From Euglena gracilis (taxonomy: Eukaryota; Euglenida; Euglenophyceae; Euglenales): a DNA stretch of 64,000 nt. The stretch spans positions 3,167,715-3,231,714 of the forward strand of contig CP154954.1 in the NCBI GenBank assembly GCA_039621445.1, read 5' to 3'. The translations under genes and the position numbers were made by a program. The notes under the pieces are model-generated. The model was not told where the DNA came from, searched no databases, and was given only the letters and a program-made list of their open reading frames with translations. Shown here piece after piece: positions 1-12,100 of this stretch. Numbering within the stretch: the first letter of the stretch is position 1; each line of letters starts with the position of its first letter.

Positions 1-712
1 CCAGCGACACCACCATCAGAAGCCACAAAAGGGTTTGCCCAGCCCACTAGGAAACTTTCCTCATCAATTTTGTTCCGACGAAAAGAGGCTCCCCAAACTG
101 GGTGAGCTGGGACTGCCCAACAAAACAATTACAATCTAGATTCGGATGACAGGGAAAATGCCAAACATGGTGGTTTCCAGGATGATTTCAGACATTTGGG
201 AGACTGTTATACGGACCACTCAATTTGGCTGGGCTCCACGTTATTGGGGCCTGGCCGCCTCCTCCGGCCTCTCCGAAGACAGACATGTTTAGTCCCAGGA
301 CTTTAATAGGAGCTCCTGGGAAGGGTGACTGGTTGACGGCGGGCAACATGGGACAGGGCTGAAAATTGCGGCACGGAGGCAGAACAAAAAGGGTGAGGAA
401 ATGAAATGGTTCCACCTGTGACTGCCGGGTGTGTTGAGTGGTGGGCGGTCAAAACTAGCATGAGGCAATGAATCTGTGGTGCTGAGAACGTTGAGAATGC
501 AAAGATCAAAACAGAAGACAAAAAGTGTTTTATTTTCGAACTGCGGTGAATTTGAAGTTAGTGAAGTTCTGGTAACAGAAATCAGTTTTTCCTCCTGTGA
601 CGACCTGTCTTCGCCGAGATCTTGGAACTCGCAGCTGACCTATTTTCCCGGTGGATTTTGGGTCGAATGTGCCGGGACAGGATTCCAGATACGGGGACGG
701 GACAGGGGGGAC

Positions 713-804
713 CTGGAACCCGGGGACGGTGCCGAGCACCGCCTGCAGCCGCTCCGGGCCGAGCCGCGGCTCCGCCATCGGCACCAGCGGCCGCTCCTCC
801 ACCC
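713..804 (-). CDS. Exon-like segment, unidentified gene at the left edge
   Basis: Open frame VEERPLVPMAEPRLGPERLQ then AVLGTVPGFQ, GC-rich like the confirmed exons, ending at a donor CAG|GTCCCC at 712. Its 5' side is the CTG-type end of a nonconventional intron (see 805-1139). No family recognised; the gene would continue off the left edge. Confidence 0.35.
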
Positions 805-1139
805 GCCGTCAGGGCGGTCGTTAAGCAAAAAATAATACGCAGTCCCAACACCTTCAATGAAATATCCGTTGGGGAAAGTCGCCGAAAACATGGCCTTTAA
901 TAGGTCGAGTCCTGGGGAAAAAGTTATATCTGGCATCCTTGGACCCACACATCCACCCAAACCGTGGAGAATTCTTTGCCTTAAATGAAATTAAAAATGA
1001 ACTTTTAATTTCAAATTCAAATTCAAAGTTAAGTTTGACTTCAAATCTGAATTAAAGTTAAACCAAAAGTTGAAGCCCGTCAGGGCGGTCTTTAACGCAA
1101 AAAAAAAAACCTTCCCGGCTGTTGAGGACCGCCCTGCAA
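805..1139 (-). mobile_element. MITE-like nonconventional intron candidate in the left-edge gene
   Basis: On the minus strand it begins TTG-CAGGGCGGTCCTCAA and ends GCTTAACGACCGCCCTG-ACGGC, so the ends are inverted repeats (CAGGGCGGTC identical, the next bases close) with CAG at +4 and CTG at -8. A nearly identical end lies inside it at 1081-1098, paired with 1120-1136. Similar sequence occurs at 13225-13275 and near 26411. Confidence 0.5.
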
Positions 1140-1230
1140 GCGGCCGCCGGCCCCGGCGCTCCTCCGCCCGTGGCCACCGCCAGCACGGGCAGCAGAACAT
1201 GGCCCGCCCACCCCTGACCGGGGAGTCGGG
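1140..1230 (-). CDS. Exon-like segment upstream of the 713-804 exon
   Basis: GC-rich block, followed on the minus strand by TTGCAGGGCGGTCC, an intron-type CAGGG end that pairs with the end next to 804. Joined in the frame of VEERPLVP it reads AEERRGRRP-R-VEERPLVP. The 5' limit and the frame are not certain. Confidence 0.25.
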
Positions 1231-2339
1231 CACGTGACGCTGTGGGACGGGCGCAGCGAGGGGGAGTGCAACAGCGAGATTTGGGGGATTTGGGGAATGA
1301 TTGCTCGTTTATCCAAAATGCGAGCTTAAATACGAGCTTAAATACGAGCTTAAATCTTCACAGTGTGTAAAAAATATGCCAGCATCACCCAGCATTTCTC
1401 AACATCTCCCATCCCAGCATCCCATCATCAGAAATGCTGCCATCCATCCCCATAATTTCCTGTTCAGCTTTGTTGGAGGGGCAATTAGCGCTTTTCCGTT
1501 TCCCGAATGCCTTTTCCTTTGTTTTTCTGTGTCGCCTTCAAGGACAAGCCAGCGTTTCAAAAACAAAATCTCTACAGTTTTGTGTATAGCACATGAATAA
1601 AAAACCACCCGGTGACAGAGTCAGGGGACCTGCTGTCGTCGCAAGCCATTGTGATGGAGAGAAGCCATTTCAAGTAAATAACAATATATAAGCTTAAAAT
1701 AATAAAATAAACTTGTTAGGCGGTCTGCGGCATTAATTATGGTTGAACTTGACCAATCCCGGGGAAGCGGGGTCTCGGAGTGAGTAGGCAGGCAGGCACT
1801 ACCCCTGAGGGGGTTCGGTGCTTGCCTAGTTGTGGGCCAAAAAAGTGTCCAAAAATGGGCTGTTCTAGGCCTCCACCGCCTTCGGAACGAGAAGTCCCCA
1901 TCAGTCAAATGTGGATACTTTTGGACAATTGCCCAACCCCCCGGGGGTCGGATCCGGGTGCCTTGGAGTGCCTGCCCAGGCTCCCCGGGTGGGTCGGCCT
2001 CGCCTTAAGGTCAGCCTGTTTAGACTTCAGGTCGAGAGCGGGGGGGGGGGGGGCGGAGGGCTGATACCACACTCACACGTCAATTTCAATAGGTTGGGGC
2101 ACACTCTCTCATCGCCTCGCTTCGTTTCATTTGGACTCCCGCCATTTCCTACCTGCAAGGAGGACACATAATAAGGAAATCTCCCTCCCGCCATTTGCTG
2201 CAAGGACACATGAATCTCCGCAAATAAAATTGAACTGGATCAGCAACGCGCAGTCAGAAGGTTCCAATGTGTGCAGAGGAGGATCCCATAGCGGGGGCCC
2301 TCGTCCTCTCCAGGGGTTTTCGCAGGGAGGGCGGGCGCA

Positions 2340-2425
2340 GTATCGGTGTCGCACGCGTCACACGTGCCACATATGTCACACGTTTCACACGTGCCACATG
2401 TGTCACACGTGTCACATGCGTCACA
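2340..2425. repeat. CACACGTGTCACATGTG tandem repeat
   Basis: About nine-base CACACGTGC/CACATGTGT/CACACGTGT units. Stretch 1231-2432 otherwise holds G/C runs and no gene I can support. Confidence 0.85.
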
Positions 2426-2432
2426 CGGGTAC

Positions 2433-2500
2433 CGCGGCCGCGGCCTCGGAGCGCTTGCGCCGCAGGTCGAGGTGCAGCCGCTGGCAGCGGCTGCCCACAT
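2433..2500 (-). CDS. Possible 5' exon of the left-edge gene
   Basis: GC-rich stretch opening with ATGTGGGCAGCC and ending at GCG|GTACCC, preceded by ordinary intergenic-looking sequence. One frame reads RCQRLHLDLRRKRSEAAA. It could be a first exon of the gene at 713-1230, but no homology supports it. Confidence 0.2.
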
Positions 2501-2877
2501 GGGCACACGCAGTGGCAGTTTCCTTTCCGTTTTGGGGTTTGATTGGGTCGGAATTTGCACAACACAACCCATGTCACCACGGTCTGAAGGTGAGCTTTCT
2601 GGTTCAGTTTATCACGACACAGTTCTTTTCCAAATGTTTTTGCAGAATCTGCCGGCGGTGGAAACTGGTGGAAACCCAGCACAGGGCACTGGACCTCATC
2701 CCCCCAACCCGTGATTGACCATTACCATTTACCATTAACACCAAATAACTGCGGTGGGTGCCCTGCCAAGCCTGGGCCTTGTGGGAGGGTGCATGGGAAG
2801 GTTGGGAGGGTATACCCTGCAGCTGGAAGGTGGGGGTGTGGTCGAACCCCCCCCCAACAAAGACGGGGGGTCCGATT

Positions 2878-2960
2878 CCTAATTCCTAATTCCCAATTCC
2901 CAATTTCTAATTCCCAATTCCCAATTCCCAAAATTCCCAATTCCTAATTCCCAATTCCTA
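2878..2960. repeat. AATTCCC/AATTCCT minisatellite overlapping the mnmG 3' end
   Basis: Units such as attcctaattcccaattccc. The array is read as coding by the last mnmG exon on the minus strand. Confidence 0.9.
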
Positions 2961-3160
2961 AACAGCCGCGGGGCGTGGCGCCACCGTTGCCGATGGGTCT
3001 CGGGCAGGGCCGCTGGGCGGAGGGCCGCCACGTCAGCGCTCGTCACGCCGGGGATGCGGCTGGCCTGGGCAAGGGTCTCCGGGCGGACCTCGCGCAGCTT
3101 CTCGCGGCCGATGAAGGATATGGTGTGGATGGCGGCGTAGTCCAGGTCGGCGGGCAATTG
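2879..3160 (-). CDS. mnmG: mnmG last exon with repeat-derived C-terminal tail
   Basis: Acceptor GTGCCAG|CAA at 3161. Encodes [20 protein letters not shown], then the helix-hairpin motif [20 protein letters not shown], the normal end of the family. The frame stays open through a tandem (GGAATTG)-type repeat, adding [22 protein letters not shown] residues before a TAG at 2881-2879. The tail is unlike the family and comes from the repeat; the real stop could differ if there is a sequence error in the repeat. Confidence 0.85.
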   Translation of the reverse strand, partial: QLPADLDYAAIHTISFIGREKLREVRPETLAQASRIPGVTSADVAALRPAALPETHRQRWRHAPRLFRNWELGIGNFGNWELGIRNWELGIRN

Positions 3161-6100
3161 CTGGCACGCCTCCCCGCCGGGGGGGGGGGGGGGAGAAGAA
3201 CGGCCGAGCGCAGGGCGTTGGGAGGACTTGAGGCAGATTTGTTAAATCTCGCGTCGGAACAATTCTTTTTTGGGAAAAAGGTGGCAGGTGTTGGGGAAAC
3301 TGCGCAAAAATGCTCAATAATGCGCAAAAAATGTACATGTTTTTGGAAAAAAAACTGCACAGAAATGCTCGTAATTTTAGAGAAAATGCTCCAAAATTAC
3401 GAAAAAAGCAAAAAAAATGCCCCCAAAAATATGCAAAAAAATGGTGCAGGATTTCTACAATTGTATGGAATTTTGAAGAAAATGTCAGTTTCAAAAAAAA
3501 ATCAAACCATTCAAAAAATTGGAAAAAAAACTTGCGAAAATGGTCAGAAAATGCAAAAAAAATGCAAAAAATCACAAAAAAAATGCGCCAAACCAACAAA
3601 AAAAAAAAAACGGACAAAACTGCAAAAAAAAAATGCAAAAATGCACAAAAATGCATGTTTGCACATTTTTGGAAAAATTGAAAAAAATGTGCAAGAAATG
3701 CACAGGCGGAAAAAAAATGCGACAGGCATTCACCCCCCTTGTCTTCAGGAGTGGGCGTGGCTTCATCCCCATCGACGCTGCCACCCGTTCCGCCTGCAGC
3801 TGCGCCCGGCGGATGAAGCCCTCGTACTTGATGTCCACCTCCACGGAGTCCTTCTCCTCTGCCTGCAGGCCGGCCTCGGGAGGTGCCCCGTAGCCGTGGG
3901 CCGGCGACAGGGTTGAGACCCGCGGGTTGGTGCGCGCGCACGCGTGTAGTGTGGTGGGTGGCTTTGTGCTGCGCATGCGTGGTTGTGTGTCGTGTGTCTG
4001 TGTGTGAGTGTGAGGGAGTGTGTGTGAGTCTGCACGGGTGTGTACTTGCGTGCGTGCATGCAAATGTGTGTGCTTGTCTGTGGGTGCATGTGTGTGTGTG
4101 TGTGTATGTGTGGGGGGCAGAAGGAGTGGTGTCTGGGTGACAGAAAAAGTTTGCCCCCCAAAAATTGTTAAAAATGTCACGTTTGGGGATTTTTTGGGGT
4201 AAAGTTTTGTCAAAAACGCCAAGAACCAACCGACCCCAAGTACCAACCCCAGGCGGGCCGGACCCTGCAAGAAGGGGAGATATGGTCCAGGGGGTCCATC
4301 TCTGCGCATTCCTCATACATATTGTTGGGTCATATAATTCTGGGAAATAAATTCCGAAAAGAGGCAAATTTTTCTCAACAAACCCAAGAACATTTACAGA
4401 AATGCATGTGTTTGCTAAATTTCAAAAGACAGCATGGGAGCGCTGCCAAATATTGCTTTTCAAAGCGCTGGCACGGCTGTGTGCCCTGGCTTCCAACAGG
4501 CTGTATTGCACGTGTGGCCGGCGGAGGATCCCCTCGACCCCACACTGTGGCTGGGGCGGGGCTGCAACGCTCAGAATCGCCCAACACTCAGGGAATGTTC
4601 ACCATGTTGCAAGGCGTACGGGGCTTTCATGCCCCCCCCCCCTACACGGGGTCGGACCCCAGCCCCCCTAGGGGGGGGGGGGGGCTGGGGGGTGGGGGGT
4701 GGGCGTGGGTTGAAAATGTCTTCTCCGCCCGCATGCCCTACACAGGGGGAGGATATTGTGCACCTTAAAAAAAGCAGGACAATGAGTGCCCTCTCAAAAG
4801 AAGCACATGCACATTTTTTGTTTCTAAAAAAAAGATCATCAGATACTTTGCACGAAGGAAATTTTGGGAGTATTTTACCGTTTCTCAGAAATAGTTCATC
4901 TTGGGCAAAAAAGGAACGTTGGGGAAATCTGGGAGGCACATACATCGTTTTGGAATAAAATTGGTCGTTATTTGAAGGTTTGAAAATTTTTCTATATTTG
5001 TCTGTATTTGTTATATTTGTTAATTTATATGGGCCCAAACATGAAGCCCCGTCTGTGGTCTAATGGGCATACATAATTGGGTGGGCCTTATACTTGAGGG
5101 GGAGTTATGGAGATTCCAAACAGCTTCAACTGGTCGGCCACGGTGTGCTCAAGGGACATCGCCGACTTCATCTCCTGCCCGCTCTCGGCGACCAATGCCT
5201 GCCCCAGTGGTGTGCTGAGGCTGTGCTGCAGTCTTCAAAGCGTCGAGAAGCCAACAGCAATGGCAGCAGCAGCGAAATCCATGCATAAAAAAGAATGAAA
5301 TAAAAAAATAAATGAAATGAAATGAAATAAAGCAACCACCACGATGGACCGAAACACAATACAGCACGATTGGGGTCCACCCGCACCGTCCCCAGGCGCG
5401 CTTTCTCCTTCTCCATTGTGGGCAGCCCTCCGTCCTCGCCTCAGCCGGCCAAGCAATGGAACGCTCACAGGCATGCAGTCCAGGCAGTTCATGCAATTCC
5501 AGTGGGTCCGCACAGCACCCGAGTATGTCCCCTGAATGTGAGCCTCCTCCAAACATCGGAAGGCCGAGTTTTCATTCCTGTCAGGGGCCATACAAGAAAC
5601 TGCGTTGCCGGTGCATTTTGCGTTCGCCCACGCACTGCACAAATGGGTTTGGACCCGGTCTCCTTCAGCCACGAGGGGGACACCGGCGGGGGGCTGGGTC
5701 TGGCGCACTTCGCCTGGAACTCCTGCCACTGCCGTTCAGCAACGAGGCCGTACTTGTACCTGGGCCGGGAGGGCAGCGATCCAACGGGCAACCCCGTCAT
5801 TTGGAATGATGCAACTGAACAGGGCGGATCAAGTGTGAATGTCCGGGGGAATGGGAAGCCTGCTTAGGATGTATGGTTGAGTGTGAGACCCCAGATCGAC
5901 TGCTGAGGACAAAAATGGTATAATCTCCAAAAAAACACAATCAATAATGACCCATTATCTTGGTAGTGCCCCTCCCCCGAAAATTGGCTTCAGTCAAGTT
6001 GACCAGTGCAGCAGGTAGGCCAATCCCGAAAAAGCCAGGTTTGCAAGTGTGGCTCACTTCAGGCGCCGGGGGGGGGGGGGTCTACCCACATGTTTACTCG

Positions 6101-9100
6101 AAAATTCCAGTAGTTCCTGAATTTGCCTGGCTCTCGGAGCACCCTAGGTGCCTGCCCCATCAGGGGGTCATGCCTCCCTGGTTGCAAACGAAAAATAGCC
6201 AAAAAGGGTGTTTTGGGTACTCCAACACACCCGGTGGGGGTGAGCCGCTGGTCCGCGTTGTCGGACCGCAGCAGCAGCCGGTGCTCCGACCGAGACGTGA
6301 ACACGCGGTACGGCTCCGCCTGGTGCTTCGTGATGAGGTCGGCCCCGCGCCGCCCAGCGGGCCATGGCAAGGCCGTACGGGAAGGCCTGGGGGGGGGTTG
6401 CCCCCTCACCTGGGGGAGGGTAGGGTATTACATGAGAGGGGGAAAGGGGGAGGAGTGGTCTGGAACCCCCTCCCCCCAGGGAGGGGGTGGAAAGGGGGGT
6501 CGACGCCCCCTCCCCTTTCTTGGGTAAAGAAAAATCCGCGCGGAAATTATGTTTTTGGCGATATTTTCCCCGACCAAATCGACAAAAACAGATGGGAATG
6601 GATGGGAAAACCACAAGGCTGTGTCACGAAGCGCCAGAGAAGGAAAAATTATTGGTTCCATGGGCGTCCCCGGGACCCCTCTCGACCCTGGGGGGGTGGA
6701 CTGGACCCCCCTCCCCTAGGGGGGGAGGAGGGGCCTCCCCTCCCCCTGTTCAAAACCAACGCTCTTAATACCCTGGGGGTGGGTCAACCCCCCACCACCA
6801 CAGCAACCGCACAAAGAAAACGGCTTTGGTTCCATTTTGACTGAAAAATCGGCGCCTCTGGAATCACGGGAAGGCCTGGTGGTGGGGGGTCGGGGCACTC
6901 ATATGATTTCGGGGCTTCCCGCACAGCCCTGGGCCATGGGCCTGGCCACGCCCGGTGTGTTGGTGCTTTTTGACCCACCAACCTGACTTTGAGGTGCCCT
7001 AAACTAAATCCCCCCCAAAATGAATACCAGGCCTTCTTTTGGGGTCCTGGGTTTTGGGGTCATTTTGGAGGGGGGGGGTTAAAGTTTTCAGGCACACATA
7101 TCTTTGCAAGGGAGAATGCCGAAAAGCAACCGTCCACTTGGCCCCCTCTCCCCGCAAAGGAAAGCGTGCAAAAAGATATGTTTTCGTGAAAATCAGGACG
7201 TGGTGGTAAGCGCAAAAAAAATCAATCAAAACAAAAATTCTCCAAACGACAAACATTGGTAATTGGTAAGCAACAGTCCGATGGTCCCCCCCAAAAAGGT
7301 TAAAAATACCCAGAATGGCTGATGATAATGCAAAACGTGGCTCAGCATTCTGAAGGGTTGTGACAAACGACGAAAAGTTGCCATAAGTTGGCTAAAAATT
7401 GCCACAAGTGCCCTTAGAAATGACCAACAACGCCAAAAATGGCCAAAAAGTTGTCGGAAATTGCCAAAATGCCCAAACTGGTTAAAGTGTTGAGTTAGCG
7501 AACAGGGCCAAAATACAGCCTAAAATGGCCCTATACCCCAACCCATGGTCAATACTTGACGCCATAGGTGCCCCCCCCCCCCAGTCTGAGACGAACAGTG
7601 GTATGTTTTAATGACCATCTTACTGGTGGGAGACCAAAACAATCCAAAAAGGGCCATATCAGGAGGTAGGCGTGCAGCTGAACGTAGACCTGGCATCCTC
7701 TACAGCTAAGAATTAAATTTAGGTCCACAGTGATTTCCTTTGATAGGCCGTAATTTTGGAGACATTTTGAAATTTTTGTATTATTTTTTGTGTATTTTTT
7801 GACCCCGAAATGACCCAAAAACGGCTGAGTCAAAAACAGGCCAAAACGGTGCAAAATTAATTGGACAAGGGGGTTGAACCCCCCCCCAATTAGAAGCCCC
7901 CCCCCCCTCGGGTTTCCCGCCGCCAAAATCTAAATAGCAGCCCCCCTCCCCCAGGCAGCTGTACGTATTCAAGGCGCTGGCCAACCACAAGCACACAAAT
8001 GCAGGTGGATCGGATTCTTTGGGGGCATCAAAAAGAGTGACATCTTCGAGGAACTCTGGCAGGGGACCCGAGAGTGTGCGCATAAAAAAAGAATTATTTC
8101 CACGTCAACACAAGTCCAAAAAGCCCGACTTTTTACACCCGACGCGAAGCGCCGAAAGTTTTTTTGGGCCCCACACAAGGGTGCCCCATTAGAAGCCCCC
8201 CTCGGGTTTTCCGCAGACTGACAGAACAATAACCCCTGGGGGCTTCTAATTGGGGGGGGGGGTCGTTTCAGTACCCCAAACAACTTTGCCCACTGCAAAA
8301 TTCATGGGCCAATCTTTTTGGCCCCAACCCTTGTAAACATCCGAGCAGTACTCAAAAACATTGATAAATTAATTAACCACTTCTCCGAAAAGCAATTTGG
8401 TGTGAAAAACATTTCTATTTTTAAAATTTGAAAACTCAGTTAAAACAGGGGGGGTATGCAACTTGGCCCTTCAAATTATGCAAGTAAAAAAAATTGCAAA
8501 ATTGCAAATTTTTTTTGCAAAAAAATGCAAAAAAAATGCAACTTGCATTAAACCCCTGAGAAAAGGCTGGAATATGACAGAGTTTTGCTGCCTAAAATCC
8601 GTGAACATGTGGCAATGCCGGTGTACCTGTCAATGATTCACAAAGAAGACCCCCTGGAAGACAACGGCAAGCACTGAAGCTTTGAAAATCAACACGAGTG
8701 GCACCTGCACGTTCAGGCAAAGCAAATCGTCCCTCCAGGTCACCATTGAACATCAATAAAGCGGCGGCCTTTTACTAGGGTGAAAGTATCAAAGACCCCA
8801 GGCAACTGCGGAGGGACCAAACATGACATGGCGACCAACTACAAAAAAAATTGTCCCGGGTAAAATATTTTATGCAAAAAAAATGCAAAAAAATGCAAAA
8901 AAAGCAAACTTCGGAAAAACCTGATTGTGCAAAAAAACCTGCAAATTATGCAAGTTGCATATTCCCCGCCCCCTGGTTAAAAACCCAGTTGAGACCAGAG
9001 ACAGTCAACAAAGTTGGGTACAAACAGGGCAGGAGTGCAAACAGCATGTGTTGCCAGCATTTTCCCTGTGCTTTCTAACCACCACGCCCACCTGTGCAAG

Positions 9101-12100
9101 ATGCCCCCCCACTGTCCTTGCACTCCGACGTAAAAAACTGGCAGAAACCACGGCCGCAAGTTTTTGTAATAGGAGGTAGGAGGGCCTTGTATTGGCGGGT
9201 GCGAGGGTTGCAGGGGGGGGGGGTGAGCCGGTCCCCGTCACAACCTCAGACAACAACCGCCCCCTCCCCTCTAAACTCAGTGGGTCCTGGTGCCATCCAT
9301 GCAGGGCGGCGGCCGTCCACCATGGTGCCGATGTACGACGACTCCCGCGGCAGCTCCAGCGCGGGGCGGCCACAGGGTATTGAGTGGCCAGGGGGGGGGG
9401 GGCACAACAGACTCTCCAGCTTAAAGCGCTGGAAAAGTTTGGGGGGAACTGGAAAAAAAGGCCCAATATCGCGGCTTCGCATACGTTTTTTTTAAAAAAC
9501 AAAATCAAGAGCATGCTCCAAGAAAATCATTGTACAAATCGCGCGGGGGGTCCCAGACCCCCCTTCGGGTCTGCCCCCCCTCCTGCCCGGGTCTGCCCCT
9601 CTGCCCGTGCAAAACACCAGTTCACTAAATCCCCTGGGCGGCCCAGCGCCGCGAGGGCAGCGTTGGCCCCCGCCACGAGGCCCTGCCCCGCCGCCTCCTC
9701 GTACCCCGTCGTGCCGCACACCTGTGGGGGGGGGGGGGCTGGATTTGAAATAAAAATCATATAAATATCATTATTTATCAACCTATGAATATACATTAAA
9801 ACATATTTGTACACATTGATATATTAATACATATTAAATATATTAAAAAAAATGCATTAATATGTTCATACGTGCATGAACACATTAATACATGTTAATA
9901 CATATTTGTAATGCACGTTGTTAATTTATACATATGTGATCATATATATATGAATATGTGTATATATGTGTGTATCAAGTCAGTTGGTAAGTGATGGAGC
10001 TGGTGTTTCGCAGGGGATAGGTCAATTCAAGGTGCCACTTTCATTCCGCCCCCCCACACCTGGCCAGCGAGGTACAGGCCGCGCACCGTCTTGGCCTGCA
10101 GGGTTCGCGTGCACTGCGTGGCGGGAATGTAATCATATTCGATGGCGTAGCCGGGCCGCACCATCTTCACCTGCTCCATCCCCGGCAGCGTCCCTCGATG
10201 GGGGAGCCCGGGCGAGGTCCAAACAGGAGGGGGAGGAAGAGCAGCAAGGGTTGAGCTTCGAAGGGTGATTATATGTGGAGCTCTTTTGTAGAACGTGGAG
10301 GACACCACCAACGTTTGAGGATCGTGTGTGTGTTTATGCACACATGTGTGTTTCTTTGTCTGTGTGTGTTTGCGTGTTTATTGTTTATCTGCTTGTGTGC
10401 ACGGGAGTGTGTATGCTTTAAAATAAATGCGAGTGCGCGTCTACCCCTGTGCAGGGGGGGGGGGTGCGCTGGACGGCCCTCGGAAAAAAATGCGCAAAAA
10501 TGCGCAAAAAAAATGCGCAAAAAAAGCGCTCAGTTGTGACATTCCTAAGGGGAAAAGGACTTAGAAAAATTTCCAACGATAAGCCCAAAATTAAACCAAA
10601 ATCACCAAAAAGAGCTGAAATGAAGGCATTTTTGGCCAAAAAAAATGCACAAGCAACGTCACTCAGCAGCGTCACTCTCCGTTCACCATAACCAACAATG
10701 TCAGCCATGGTGCCCCTTACTTGTGACCAGGGGAGTAGGATTCCGCATTTCATCTTGCTCCATCTGCTCAGCTTCTTGGCAGCAAGCTTTTGTCCAAAAA
10801 ATAAAATTTCCATTGAACAATAGCTTGGATGATCAGCCCTTGAACTTGAAGCCATTTTGTGAAAAAATCTGAGGGAAGAATGGAGAATTTGATTATTGGC
10901 GGAAAGAGGGATGGATGACAACATAGAATTGTTCAGAAGATCGGTGTTCAGGAACACCAATGTCAAATTTGTTTTTGACATGTGGACAATATGGACAATA
11001 TGGACAAAATGCCTCCAAAAAGTGTAAAAAAAAAGTGGGAAAATGGAAAAAATGCGCAAAAAAATGCGTAAAAATGCGCATTTTTTTGAAAAATTGACAA
11101 AAGTGCGCAAAAAAATGCGCGAAAATGCGCAGCGCATTCCCCCCCCCTGCCCTGTGATGAATGAGTGGGTGTGAGTGTGAACAGACGGGCATGTCTGGGT
11201 CTCTTGGCAGTGTCCCTTTCTGTTTGCGTGTAGTGTGGGAGACCTGCCCTGCCCCCTCTTTCCGGGACCCCCCAGCCCGCAGCAGCCCCAGCTGCAGGCG
11301 CTCCGGCAGCCCGGTGGAGCAGCCCCGGGCAGGGTTTGCCATTGCTCAGGGAGGACGAGGGGGAGCACCGGTGCACGCTCTGCTGGTTTCAAACCCTGGG
11401 CCTGGACGTAGAGCTCCGGCGTGCGGCGCCCCTCGGGCTCCAGGAACACTGGGTGGCCCCGGAGTCGAATGGGGTGGGGGGGTGAGAAAAGGGGCAATTA
11501 ATGATATTTACAATTATATTATCCAATAATAATAATAATAATAATGTTTATAATGCAATATCTTATGTCAGTGTTTACTATTATTCATAATAAGATTATT
11601 TTTTTTTTCGTATTATTGATCAATAGTTATAATTAATCAGTGTTTTCCAATTCATTAACATAAATTACAATTAATACTTTTTTCATATTTGGCTTCGGTG
11701 GTGTCTGTGCTGCAGCTCTGCGTTCGAGTTTCATTTCACCCAAGCTTGGAAGCAATTTCATTGATTCCGGTGTTGCAGAGCTCTTCCACTGGCGTTTCTC
11801 ACTAAGCGGCTGGGGGAGGATTCAAATCTCCATTCGGCGCCAGGTGGCTTTCCTTCTGGGCAAACTTCACAATCTTGTCCTCGATGGAAGGGCAGTTGCG
11901 AGGGCCTTTGGAATCCACCCAACCGCCATAGATCCACCCCAGGGTCCGGGTGAATCAACAAAAGAAAACCGGGTCCCAACAGGCATCTGTCTCCCAACCT
12001 CCAAGGTCAGCAGTACCAAAATTCAGTGGATGCTTGAGGTCCGAATGTGAAAGCCTTCATCGAAACAATTTAATGTATAATTATACCACATTTGTGTCCC

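Noticed and set aside
2975-4367. Large open frames (313 and 444 codons) over 2975-4367
   Set aside because: They run through A-rich low-complexity intron sequence and across true mnmG exons in the wrong frame; the real frame is on the minus strand at 3160-2879 and 3862-3785.
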